This document shows, piece after piece, positions 8,023 to 16,101 of a stretch of DNA of 64,000 nt (position 1 is its first letter; the number at the start of each line of letters is the position of its first letter). The notes under the pieces were generated by a model. That model was not told the origin of the DNA. It saw nothing but the letters and a program-made list of their open reading frames with translations, and did no database searches. The stretch is from positions 1 to 64,000 of the forward strand of contig NZ_JASNJE010000026.1 in NCBI RefSeq assembly GCF_030164465.1, in the 5' to 3' direction. This DNA comes from Sedimentitalea xiamensis. Its GTDB lineage: Bacteria; Pseudomonadota; Alphaproteobacteria; Rhodobacterales; Rhodobacteraceae. The translations under genes and the position numbers were made by a program.

Positions 8023-10296
8023 TTAGCCGTAATGCGCCACCGGCGTCCCGGCGATGGCGGCCATGTTCAGCAATCCCCGCGCCGTGATCGACGGCGACAC
8101 GATATGTGCGTTGTTCCCCATGCCCATCAGGATCGGGCCGACTTCCAGACCGTTCGCCTTGGCCTTCAGGATGTTGCGCACGCCGCTGGCCGCGTCCGCA
8201 TGGGCAAAGATCAGCACATTCGCGGCACCCTCCAGGCGTGAATTCGGGAAGATGCGGGCGCGAAGCTCCGGGTCCAGCGCCACGTCGAGGTTCATTTCGC
8301 CTTCGTAGACGAAATCGCGCGGTCGCTGGTCGAGAATGCCGATGGCTTTTCGCAAGCGTTCGCCGGATCCGCCGCTCTGGTTGCCGAACTGCGATTGCGA
8401 ACAGAAGGCGATCTTGGGCTCGAGTCCGAAACGGCGCACGTGGCGGGCCGCGCCTTCGGCGATTTCGGCAAGTTGTTCCGGGTTGGGCAACTGGTGGACA
8501 TGGGTATCGGCGATGAACAGCGGACCGTCTTCCAGGATCATCAAGGACAGGGCGCCGTGCGGATGCAGGCTGGACGACCCGAGGATCTGGGTGATGTAGT
8601 TCAGATGCCAGCGGTATTCTCCGAAAGTGCCGCAGATCATGCTGTCGGCTTCGCCCCGGTGTACCATGATGCCGCCAATGGCAGTTGTGTTGGTGCGCAT
8701 GATTGCCTTGGCGAGATCCGGGGTGACGCCCTTGCGTTCCATCAGCGTGTGATAGCTGGTCCAGTAATCGTAGTAGCGCGGGTCGTTTTCCGGGTTCACA
8801 AGCTGGAAGTCGCGCCCCGGTCGGATATCGAGTCCGATGCGCTCGCAGCGCTGCTCGATCACCTCCGGACGACCGATCAGGATCGGGGTCTCGGTGGTTT
8901 CTTCGAGGATCGCCTGCGCGGCGCGCAGCACGCGTTCGTCTTCGCCCTCGGCGAACACAATCCGGCGGCTCGCCATGCGGGCCGCTTCGAAGACCGGGCG
9001 CATCAGCAGGGCCGACTTGAACACGCTTTGGTTCAGCCGTTCGCGATAGGCGTCCAGATCCGCGATCGGGCGGGTGGCGACGCCGCTCTCCATCGCCGCG
9101 CGGGCCACCGAGGAGGACACGACGCCCACGAGGCGCGGGTCGAACGGTTTCGGGATCAGGTAGTCGGGGCCGAAGGTCATCTGTTCGCCGCTATAGGCGG
9201 CCGCGGCTTCGGCGCTGGTGGTTGCTCGGGCCAGTTCGGCGATGCCTTCGATGCAGGCCAGCTTCATCGCGTCGTTGATTTCGGTGGCGCCGACATCCAG
9301 CGCACCGCGGAAGATGAACGGAAAGCACAGCACGTTGTTCACCTGGTTGGGCACATCGCTGCGGCCCGTCGCGATGATCGCGTCCGGTGCGACCGATCGG
9401 GCGAGGTCGGGCTGGATCTCCGGGTTGGGATTGGCCAGCGCGAAGATGATCGGCTTGCTGGACATCTTCCTGACCATGTCGGCGGTCAGGATGTCCGCGC
9501 CGCTCAGCCCGAGGAACATGTCCGCGTCGCCGATCACGTCGTCGAGAGTCCGCAGGTCCGTCTTTTGCGCGAACAGGGTCTTGTGCGGGTTCATGTCCTC
9601 GGTGCGGCCTTCGTGGACAAGCCCATGGATGTCGCAGAGCCAGATGTTTTCCCGCTTGGCGCCCATCTTGATCAGCATGTTCAGGCAAGCGATCCCGGCC
9701 GCGCCACCGCCCGTGCTGACGATCTTCACATCCTCGAACGCCTTGCCGGCCACCAGCAGCGCGTTCTTGGCGGCGGCGCCGACGACGATGGCGGTGCCGT
9801 GCTGGTCGTCATGGAAAACGGGGATGTTCATCCTTTCGCGGCAGATCTGTTCGACGATGAAGCAATCCGGCGCCTTGATGTCTTCAAGGTTGATGGCCCC
9901 GAAGGTCGGGCCAAGGGCGCAGACGATTTCGGCCAGTTTCTCCGGGTCGGTTTCATCGACTTCGATATCAAAACAGTCGATATTGGCGAATTTCTTGAAC
10001 AGGACCGCCTTGCCTTCCATCACCGGCTTGCTGGCCAGCGCGCCGATGTTCCCAAGCCCCAGAACCGCCGTTCCGTTGGACACCACGCCGACGAGGTTCG
10101 CCTTTGTCGTGTAGCGCGCGGCCGAAGCGGCATCGTCCCGGATTTCCAGACAGGCTTCCGCCACGCCCGGCGAATAGGCGCGCGACAGGTCGCGGCCGTT
10201 CGCCATGGGCTTGGTCGCCCGGATCTCGAGTTTTCCCGGTTTCGGGAACTCGTGATAGAACAGCGCTGCCTGACGCAGACTCTGGTTGTCGGACAT
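8023..10296 (-). CDS. maeB: NADP-dependent malic enzyme with phosphotransacetylase-like C-terminal domain
   Basis: 757-residue hybrid malic enzyme: oxidative decarboxylation of malate to pyruvate with reduction of NAD(P)+. Residues 1 to about 430 form the malic enzyme part, with SRAYSPGVAEACLEI, the catalytic/metal region FHDDQHGTAIVVGAAAKNAL, and the nucleotide-binding STGGGAAGIACLNML. From about 430 the protein resembles phosphotransacetylase (RIVFAEGEDERVLRAAQ, MICGTFGEYRWHLNYITQ, SGVRNILKAKANGLEVGPILMGM); in this class that domain is thought to be regulatory and bind acetyl-CoA. A GGAGGAG Shine-Dalgarno fixes the ATG at 10296. A perfect inverted repeat lies directly upstream, so a repressor may control it. 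It supplies NADPH and pyruvate during growth on acids or fatty acids. Confidence 0.95.
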   Translation of the reverse strand: MSDNQSLRQAALFYHEFPKPGKLEIRATKPMANGRDLSRAYSPGVAEACLEIRDDAASAARYTTKANLVGVVSNGTAVLGLGNIGALASKPVMEGKAVLFKKFANIDCFDIEVDETDPEKLAEIVCALGPTFGAINLEDIKAPDCFIVEQICRERMNIPVFHDDQHGTAIVVGAAAKNALLVAGKAFEDVKIVSTGGGAAGIACLNMLIKMGAKRENIWLCDIHGLVHEGRTEDMNPHKTLFAQKTDLRTLDDVIGDADMFLGLSGADILTADMVRKMSSKPIIFALANPNPEIQPDLARSVAPDAIIATGRSDVPNQVNNVLCFPFIFRGALDVGATEINDAMKLACIEGIAELARATTSAEAAAAYSGEQMTFGPDYLIPKPFDPRLVGVVSSSVARAAMESGVATRPIADLDAYRERLNQSVFKSALLMRPVFEAARMASRRIVFAEGEDERVLRAAQAILEETTETPILIGRPEVIEQRCERIGLDIRPGRDFQLVNPENDPRYYDYWTSYHTLMERKGVTPDLAKAIMRTNTTAIGGIMVHRGEADSMICGTFGEYRWHLNYITQILGSSSLHPHGALSLMILEDGPLFIADTHVHQLPNPEQLAEIAEGAARHVRRFGLEPKIAFCSQSQFGNQSGGSGERLRKAIGILDQRPRDFVYEGEMNLDVALDPELRARIFPNSRLEGAANVLIFAHADAASGVRNILKAKANGLEVGPILMGMGNNAHIVSPSITARGLLNMAAIAGTPVAHYG

Positions 10297-10612
10297 GTTT
10301 CGGCTCCTCCGGAAATTTAGTTTAGCCTTAAACTAACGGGCGGGCACCGGACAACCTCGAATTTCGCGAAAGGTGCTTCAGCCGTTTGCTTGCAGAATCT
10401 GTTGCGGCCCGCCAATCTTGACGGAAAATTCGCAGGGTCCGCATGTCCGATATCATAGCTGAATTGCGACTGCCTACAGAAGAGTTGCGCGAGGGTATCG
10501 CGTTGTTCCGGAAACCGCTCTGTTTCACGCTCCGACCGGCAGCAAACGATGTGGAAACTCCGATTCGCGGAATCGCGCCGCGCGGTCCGATCAAACCAGA
10601 ACTGGACAGGGA
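10297..10612. other. Divergent intergenic region between maeB and cdd
   Basis: 316 bp with promoters for maeB (leftwards) and the cdd-deoA-deoB-upp operon (rightwards). Apart from the inverted repeat at 10317-10336, only weak promoter-like TTGAC stretches can be seen (for example near 10417). The short open frames spanning it on both strands lack protein character. Confidence 0.6.
10317..10336. promoter_or_regulatory. Perfect 8-bp inverted repeat at the maeB leader
   Basis: TTAGTTTA (10317-10324) and TAAACTAA (10329-10336) flank a 4-bp centre, 21 bp upstream of the maeB ATG and right next to its Shine-Dalgarno. The AT-rich 20-bp dyad stands out in a GC-rich background. Its size fits a dimeric winged-helix repressor such as MarR-type proteins. 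That assignment is inference. Confidence 0.6.
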
Positions 10613-11005
10613 ATGACATTGAAAGATACGGCCATAAAGGTGCGCCTGAACGCGCATGCCCCCTATTCCAACTTCAAGGTCGGGGCTGCCATCCGCGCGG
10701 CGTCCGGCGCGATCTTTGCCGGTTGCAACGTCGAAAACGTATCCTATCCCGAAGGCACCTGCGCCGAAGCCGGCGCGATAGCCGCGATGGTGGCGGCGGG
10801 GGAAACGGAACTGACCGAAGTCTACGTGATCGCGGACAGCCCGATGCCGGTGTCGCCCTGCGGCGGCTGCCGGCAGAGGCTGGCCGAATTCGGAGCCGGC
10901 GAAGTGCGGGTCACGATGGCGACCACCGGCGGGGCAGAACAGGTGGCGACCCTGGGCGAACTGCTGCCCGGCGCCTTCAACACCGATCACATGGCGGACC
11001 GGTAG
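10613..11005 (+). CDS. cdd: Cytidine deaminase
   Basis: 130-residue homotetrameric-type cytidine deaminase, hydrolysing (deoxy)cytidine to (deoxy)uridine. It carries the substrate-binding CNVENVSYPEGTCAEAGAI, where the Cys and Glu of CAE supply a zinc ligand and the proton shuttle, and PCGGCRQRLAEF with the other two zinc cysteines. It is the first gene of a nucleoside salvage operon; deoA starts 5 bp after its stop. The Shine-Dalgarno (GGACAGGGA) is close to the ATG. Confidence 0.95.
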   Translation: MTLKDTAIKVRLNAHAPYSNFKVGAAIRAASGAIFAGCNVENVSYPEGTCAEAGAIAAMVAAGETELTEVYVIADSPMPVSPCGGCRQRLAEFGAGEVRVTMATTGGAEQVATLGELLPGAFNTDHMADR

Positions 11006-11009
11006 GCCG

Positions 11010-12314
11010 ATGGATGCCCGCGCCATTCTCGCCAAGCTGCGCCGGCACGAGGCGCCGAGCGAAGCGGAATTGCGCTGGTTCTCCAACGGGCTTGCCGACG
11101 GGCATATCAGCGATGCACAGGCCGGGGCCTTCGCCATGGCGGTCTGCATGGGCCAGTTGGGAGAAGCGGCGCGCGTCGCCCTGACGCTAGGGATGCGCGA
11201 CAGCGGTGACGTGCTGGACTGGGATCTTCCGGGGCCGGTCATCGACAAGCATTCCACCGGCGGCGTCGGCGATTGCATTTCCCTGTTGCTGGCCCCGGCG
11301 CTGGCCGAATGCGGCGGCTTCGTGCCGATGATCTCGGGGCGCGGACTTGGCCATACGGGCGGAACCCTGGACAAGATCGAATCCATTCCCGGCGTGTCCA
11401 CCGCGGTCGCGCAGGAGTCGCTGGGCGAAATCGTCGCCAGGGTCGGTTGCGCCATCGTCGGCGCGACAGCCCGGATCGCTCCGGCGGACAAGCGTCTTTA
11501 TGCCATTCGGGACGTGACCGGGACGGTGGAAAGCCTTGACCTGATCACCGCGTCGATCCTGTCCAAGAAACTGGCCGCAAGCCCGCAGGCACTGGTTCTT
11601 GACGTCAAGGTGGGCAGCGGCGCCTTCATGAAAACCATGGAGGACGCGCGCGCGCTGGCGAGGGCGTTGACCACGGCTGCGAATGCCGCCGGATGCAGGA
11701 CGACGGCGGTGATCACCGACATGAACCAGCCGCTCGCGCCGGCACTCGGCAACGCGCTGGAAGTCGCGGAGGTGATGAAGGCGCTGACCGGCGAAACGGA
11801 AGGCCCGCTGGTGCAGCTGAGCGCGGCGCTTGGCGGGGTGCTTCTGGCCGACGCGGGCCTTGCGGATGACGTTCAGGCGGGGGCCGACAGCATCGCCGCG
11901 ACCATTCGCGACGGTCGTGCCGCCGAACGGTTTGGCCGGATGGTGGCCGCTCTGGGTGGGCCGGTCGCGTTCCTGGACGACTGGCGCCGGTTCCTGCCGG
12001 AAGCCGACGTGATCCGTGAAGTGATCGCGCCTGCGGATGGCAATGTGGCGGCGATCGATGGCGAAGCACTGGGGCTGACGGTGGTCGACCTGGGCGGTGG
12101 ACGCCAGGTCGAAAGCGATGTCGTCGATCCGTCCGTCGGTCTGTCGGGGCTGGTCAGGCTGGGGCAGCAGGTCGCGAAAGGGCAGACGATCGCGGTCGTT
12201 CACGCGGCGCGCGAGGATGCCGCGCTGGCGGCGGAGCGCGCCGTTCTGAACGCCATCGCGCTGGGTCATGCTCCGGGCGCGGTTCCGGATCTCATTCACG
12301 AAAGGATCGACTGA
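11010..12314 (+). CDS. deoA: Thymidine phosphorylase
   Basis: 434-residue pyrimidine nucleoside phosphorylase splitting thymidine or deoxyuridine with phosphate into base and deoxyribose 1-phosphate. The family signature is clear: IDKHSTGGVGDCISLLLAP, then MISGRGLGHTGGTLDKIESI, and KVGSGAFMKT in the phosphate-binding region. The C-terminal alpha/beta domain ends AIALGHAPGAVPDLIHERID. Full length for DeoA. Its TGA overlaps the deoB ATG by one base (TGATG at 12312-12316), indicating coupled translation. It takes the deoxyuridine produced by Cdd. Confidence 0.96.
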   Translation: MDARAILAKLRRHEAPSEAELRWFSNGLADGHISDAQAGAFAMAVCMGQLGEAARVALTLGMRDSGDVLDWDLPGPVIDKHSTGGVGDCISLLLAPALAECGGFVPMISGRGLGHTGGTLDKIESIPGVSTAVAQESLGEIVARVGCAIVGATARIAPADKRLYAIRDVTGTVESLDLITASILSKKLAASPQALVLDVKVGSGAFMKTMEDARALARALTTAANAAGCRTTAVITDMNQPLAPALGNALEVAEVMKALTGETEGPLVQLSAALGGVLLADAGLADDVQAGADSIAATIRDGRAAERFGRMVAALGGPVAFLDDWRRFLPEADVIREVIAPADGNVAAIDGEALGLTVVDLGGGRQVESDVVDPSVGLSGLVRLGQQVAKGQTIAVVHAAREDAALAAERAVLNAIALGHAPGAVPDLIHERID

Positions 12315-13525
12315 TGGCCCGTGCGTTTCTGGTGGTCATGGATTCGGTCGGGATCGGTGGAGCGCCCGATGCCGCCCGGTTCTTCAACGGGTCCAAACCG
12401 GACACCGGGGCGAATACCGTCGCGCATATCGCGCAGGCCTGCATGGCCGGACGCGCCGAACAGGGCCGGAGCGGGCCGCTGCGGTTGCCGGCGCTTTCGG
12501 CCCTGGGACTCGGATCGGCGGTGCGCCTGGCTTCGGGCGAAGCCGCGCCGGGTCTGGGCGAGGCGACATCGGGGCTTTGGGGCGCGGCGACGGAACAGTC
12601 GCTCGGCAAGGACACGCCCTCGGGGCATTGGGAACTGGCGGGCGTGCCGGTTCCTTGGGAGTGGCATTATTTTCCGGATGCGGAACCGGCGTTTCCCACG
12701 AGCCTGTCGGACCGCGCGGCCCGGCTGGCGGGCACAGAGGGGATCCTGGGGAATTGTCACGCCAGCGGGACCGACATCATCGACAGGCTGGGGGCGCAGC
12801 ATGTAAAAAGCGGCTGGCCGATCTGCTATACCTCGGCCGATTCCGTGTTTCAGATCGCCGCGCATGAGGACAGTTTCGGGCTCGATCGCCTGCTGGACCT
12901 CTGCGCCGGACTTGCCCCGACGCTTCATGCGATGAAAGTCGGTCGCGTGATCGCCCGGCCTTTCGCCGGAACGCCCGAAACCGGATTTCACCGTACCGCG
13001 AACCGCCGCGATTACGCCATTGCGCCGCCCGCACCGGTTCTGACCAACTGGGTGCAGGACGCCGGGCGGCGGGTTCACGCCATCGGCAAGATCGGGGACA
13101 TCTTTTCGATGCAGGGCATCGACGATGTCGTCAAGGGCAGGGATGCCGACCTGATGGCGCGCCTGTCCGGTCTGGTGGATACGGCCGAAGACGGCAGCCT
13201 GACCTTCGCGAATTTCGTCGAGTTCGACAGCGACTACGGGCATCGCCGGGACATCGCCGGTTATGCCGCAGCGCTGGAACGGTTCGATGCCGCCATCGGG
13301 TCGATCCTGGCGCGGCTGCGCGACGACGACATCCTCGTCCTTACCGCCGATCACGGCAATGATCCAAGCTGGAGCGGAACCGACCACACCCGCGAACGGG
13401 TGCCGGTTCTGGTCGCGGGCAAGGGCGCCGGGTCGGTCGGGCATGTCGGCTTCGTCGATGTCGCGGCCAGTGTCGCGCATCACCTCGGTGTCGCGTCTCG
13501 GGGGGCGGGGCGCAGTTTTTTCTGA
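12314..13525 (+). CDS. deoB: Phosphopentomutase
   Basis: 403-residue alkaline-phosphatase-superfamily mutase converting (deoxy)ribose 1-phosphate to the 5-phosphate. Metal-binding motifs are present: MDSVGIGGAPDA at the N-terminus and LTADHGNDPSWSGTDHTRE near the C-terminus, with GHWELAGVPV and FANFVEFDSDYGHRRD between them. Length is standard. It completes the chain from nucleoside to a sugar phosphate that enters central metabolism. No deoC aldolase is found in the window. Confidence 0.96.
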   Translation: MARAFLVVMDSVGIGGAPDAARFFNGSKPDTGANTVAHIAQACMAGRAEQGRSGPLRLPALSALGLGSAVRLASGEAAPGLGEATSGLWGAATEQSLGKDTPSGHWELAGVPVPWEWHYFPDAEPAFPTSLSDRAARLAGTEGILGNCHASGTDIIDRLGAQHVKSGWPICYTSADSVFQIAAHEDSFGLDRLLDLCAGLAPTLHAMKVGRVIARPFAGTPETGFHRTANRRDYAIAPPAPVLTNWVQDAGRRVHAIGKIGDIFSMQGIDDVVKGRDADLMARLSGLVDTAEDGSLTFANFVEFDSDYGHRRDIAGYAAALERFDAAIGSILARLRDDDILVLTADHGNDPSWSGTDHTRERVPVLVAGKGAGSVGHVGFVDVAASVAHHLGVASRGAGRSFF

Positions 13526-13612
13526 GGCGCAAGGGCAGGATGCGGGTTGCGAGCCGGGTCTGGCTGGCTCAAAAAGGGGCAGTCCCTCAGCGGCCAATCC
13601 GGGAGAACCGCC

Positions 13613-14245
13613 ATGTCCGAATCCGTCACCGTCGTCGATCATCCGCTTGTGCAGCACAAGCTGACCCTGATGCGCGAAAAGGCGACCTCAACGGCCGTCT
13701 TCCGCCAGCTTCTGCACGAGATCACGCAGCTTCTGGCCTATGAGATCACGCGCGAGATGCCGATGACGACAAAGGCGATCGAAACGCCGCTGGAACGGAT
13801 GGACGCGCCGACGCTGGCGGGCAAGAAACTGGCGCTGGTGTCGATCCTGCGGGCCGGGAACGGGATGCTGGACGGCGTTCTGGAACTGATCCCGCTGGCG
13901 CGGGTCGGGTTCATCGGCCTGTATCGCGATGAAGCGACCCTGAAGCCGGTCCAGTATTATTTCAAGGTTCCCGAAGCGTTGGATGATCGTCTGGTGATCG
14001 TCGTCGATCCCATGCTGGCGACGGGAAATTCTTCTGCCGCCGCCGTGGACCTTCTGAAGAAGGCCGGTGCGGACAACATCCGTTTCCTGTGCTTGCTGGC
14101 CGCTCCGGAAGGGATCAAGCGGATGCAGGAGGCGCATCCGGACGTTCCGATCTTTACCGCTGCGATCGATCGCGGGCTGAACGAGAAAGGCTATATCATG
14201 CCGGGTCTCGGAGACGCCGGGGACCGCATGTTCGGAACGAAATAG
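13613..14245 (+). CDS. upp: Uracil phosphoribosyltransferase
   Basis: 210-residue cytosolic enzyme joining uracil and PRPP to UMP. The PRPP-binding loop [19 protein letters not shown] and the C-terminal uracil-binding [17 protein letters not shown] are intact. The ATG at 13613 is preceded by GGGAGA; an in-frame start at 13547 would add 22 unrelated residues. It is last in the cdd-deoA-deoB-upp set, 87 bp after deoB. Together the four genes turn cytidine and deoxynucleosides into UMP and sugar phosphate. Confidence 0.96.
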   Translation: MSESVTVVDHPLVQHKLTLMREKATSTAVFRQLLHEITQLLAYEITREMPMTTKAIETPLERMDAPTLAGKKLALVSILRAGNGMLDGVLELIPLARVGFIGLYRDEATLKPVQYYFKVPEALDDRLVIVVDPMLATGNSSAAAVDLLKKAGADNIRFLCLLAAPEGIKRMQEAHPDVPIFTAAIDRGLNEKGYIMPGLGDAGDRMFGTK

Positions 14246-14303
14246 ACCGTCTTTACGTTGCCATAACGCGAATCTGTTTCACTCGCCGCGAATTGCCGCG
14301 AGG

Positions 14304-14975
14304 GTGAAGATGAAAACAGGTCTGTTCGGTGTGGCGCTGCCTGGGTTTGCGATGTTCGCGACCGCGCTCTGGGCGCAGGCGCTCCCGCCCCTGTCCCGAC
14401 CGGCAGAGATGCCGCCTGCCACATTCACCGGATCGCAGTATGTCGACAGCAAGGGCTGTGCCTTCCGGCGCGCGACGGTGGACGGACATGTGACTTGGGC
14501 GGCACGGATGACCGGTGCCCGTCAGCAGGTCTGCGGCCTGCCTCCGAGCGTGGCGCCCGAGGGCATGGCCGTCGATGCCGCGATCCGGGCGGGTGCGCCG
14601 AAACAGGCAGGGGTTAGACCTGCGTCTCCGGTCCGCGCGGCGCAAGGCCAGCGCCGGAAATCCCGGAATGCGTCTGTCCTGCGCGGGTATCGCCCGGTCT
14701 GGAAAGACGACAGGCTCAATCCCTCGCGCGGCAAGACGAATCCCGTGCCCGTTGCCGGTGCTTTCGACCTGGCACCGCCAGGCGGGTATGTTCCGGTCTG
14801 GCGGGACGGTCGCCTGAACCCCCGACGCGGCCCGCGCCCGGTCCAGCGCGAAGCGGGCCGGGCCGGGCCGCGCGCGCCGGCGGCGTCGGATCCGGTCCGA
14901 TCCGCCGCGGCGCAGGTGAATCGGATATCGACCCGGCCGGGATCGCCGGGAAAGATGCCTCGCGCGGACAGGTAG
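14304..14975 (+). CDS. Secreted proline/arginine-rich repeat protein, SPOR-protein-like N-terminus
   Basis: 223 residues with an N-terminal signal peptide (hydrophobic to about residue 24, ending ALWAQA). It then has a region YVDSKGCAFRRATVDGHVTW (46-65) with two cysteines (52 and 77) that resembles the mature N-terminus of Rhodobacteraceae SPOR-domain proteins. Two near-identical repeats follow: YRPVWKDDRLNPSRG (129-143) and YVPVWRDGRLNPRRG (162-176). No SPOR domain is recognisable at the C-terminus, which is a basic, proline/alanine-rich tail. Probably periplasmic and envelope-associated; function unknown. An alternative start two codons later (14310) is possible. Confidence 0.65.
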   Translation: MKMKTGLFGVALPGFAMFATALWAQALPPLSRPAEMPPATFTGSQYVDSKGCAFRRATVDGHVTWAARMTGARQQVCGLPPSVAPEGMAVDAAIRAGAPKQAGVRPASPVRAAQGQRRKSRNASVLRGYRPVWKDDRLNPSRGKTNPVPVAGAFDLAPPGGYVPVWRDGRLNPRRGPRPVQREAGRAGPRAPAASDPVRSAAAQVNRISTRPGSPGKMPRADR

Positions 14976-14977
14976 AC

Positions 14978-14993
14978 CCTGCCGGACGGCAGG
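14978..14993. terminator. Short hairpin between convergent genes
   Basis: CCTGCC-GGAC-GGCAGG forms a 6-bp stem with a tetraloop in the 28 bp between the convergent stops at 14975 and 15004. Its position suits a bidirectional terminator, but there is no T-run. Confidence 0.4.
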
Positions 14994-15003
14994 TGCCGGG
15001 CTA

Positions 15004-16017
15004 TCAGCCGCCGCAGATCGTTTGCAGCAAGACCCAGTCCCTGTCGCGCAACACCGGTTCCGGATCGGTTCCCGCCATCGGATCGGCTTCGATCAGATCC
15101 AGAACGGTTTCGCCGGACGGGTCGAAGGCATAGGCGTAGGGCGTCGATGGCACGCCCGCCGCCCCGAATGCGCTCAGCAGCGTATCTGGCGGCAGGGGCG
15201 GCCGGATTTCCACCAGAACATGTTCGGCGTAACGATCCAGCGTGTCCTGCGTCAGCTGGCCGGTCGTCAGAAGGCGGAATGACGCCAGCGGCCCGGCCTC
15301 GATCAGGAGATCGGCCAGCGGATCGGACTGCTCGGATCGCACCCGTTCCGCCAGGATATACCCGGCCAGGACTGCCGGATCCTCGTGGTTTTCGATCAGT
15401 GCCTTGTTGAGCAGGATGATCCGGCCGGGCAGGTGCCTCGTATCCGGAACGCCATCGCGCAGGACGACCACCTTGCGGACCCCCGTCCGGCGCGCCAGAC
15501 TGCCCAGGACCGGCGCGGTTTCCGCAGAATAGCACGCCCGCCCGGCGACCCGCTCGATCCGGTCGAGAATGGCCTGGCCGATGTCCTGCCGCCGGATGTC
15601 CGGCACGACGCTGACGGTCTGGCGGACCAGCGCGCCCGGCAGCCAGAAAACGCCCAGCCCCAGCACCGCCGCCAGCACGCCTGCCATGCCCACATGCCGC
15701 AATCGCCCCGGATGGGGGCGGGCGCGGTCCATGGCCCGGCGCAGCTTTTCGATGGCCTCGATCATGCTAGTTTCGTCCTGGGCGATTTCGAGCGTTTCGC
15801 CCGGATCGCCGGCCGGATAGTAGATCGCCGGGAACTGGCCCGGATTGACCCGCTGCAACGCCGCGAGAGACCAGTGCGTCAGCGGCTGTTCCTTCATGTC
15901 GGTCATCGTGAGAGTCGCGTCGCCGATGGACACGATGACCTCGCGGCGTTGATCACCGGGCTTCGCGCGCCAAAGGCCGGAGGCTTCGAGCCGCTGGTAT
16001 TGCTTCAATGCCGTCAT
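15004..16017 (-). CDS. Single-pass membrane protein, degenerate M48-peptidase-like
   Basis: 337 residues. An N-terminal cytoplasmic domain (about 1-100) has a beta-rich character (VIVSIGDATLTMTDM), followed by one membrane helix at about 107-128 (GMAGVLAAVLGLGVFWLPGA), then a domain outside the membrane. The stretch GRIILLNKALIENHEDPAVLAGYILAE looks like the region around the zinc motif of M48 family peptidases (normally a HExxH helix), but no HExxH is present, so activity as a metalloprotease is unlikely. It converges on the preceding gene. I recognise this as a conserved Rhodobacteraceae protein of unknown function. Confidence 0.65.
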   Translation of the reverse strand: MTALKQYQRLEASGLWRAKPGDQRREVIVSIGDATLTMTDMKEQPLTHWSLAALQRVNPGQFPAIYYPAGDPGETLEIAQDETSMIEAIEKLRRAMDRARPHPGRLRHVGMAGVLAAVLGLGVFWLPGALVRQTVSVVPDIRRQDIGQAILDRIERVAGRACYSAETAPVLGSLARRTGVRKVVVLRDGVPDTRHLPGRIILLNKALIENHEDPAVLAGYILAERVRSEQSDPLADLLIEAGPLASFRLLTTGQLTQDTLDRYAEHVLVEIRPPLPPDTLLSAFGAAGVPSTPYAYAFDPSGETVLDLIEADPMAGTDPEPVLRDRDWVLLQTICGG

Positions 16018-16101
16018 ATTTGCAGGGTCTGCCGGGCCTCTGTTTTGCCGCAGACTAGCATGTGCGCCGCGCGGGCGGCAAATGGCTTTCGGCGCTCCGC
16101 C

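Noticed and set aside
8395-10320. 641-codon plus-strand open frame
   Set aside because: Antisense of maeB.
10317-10619. 100-codon minus-strand frame in the maeB-cdd gap
   Set aside because: Spans the operator and both promoters; low-information sequence.
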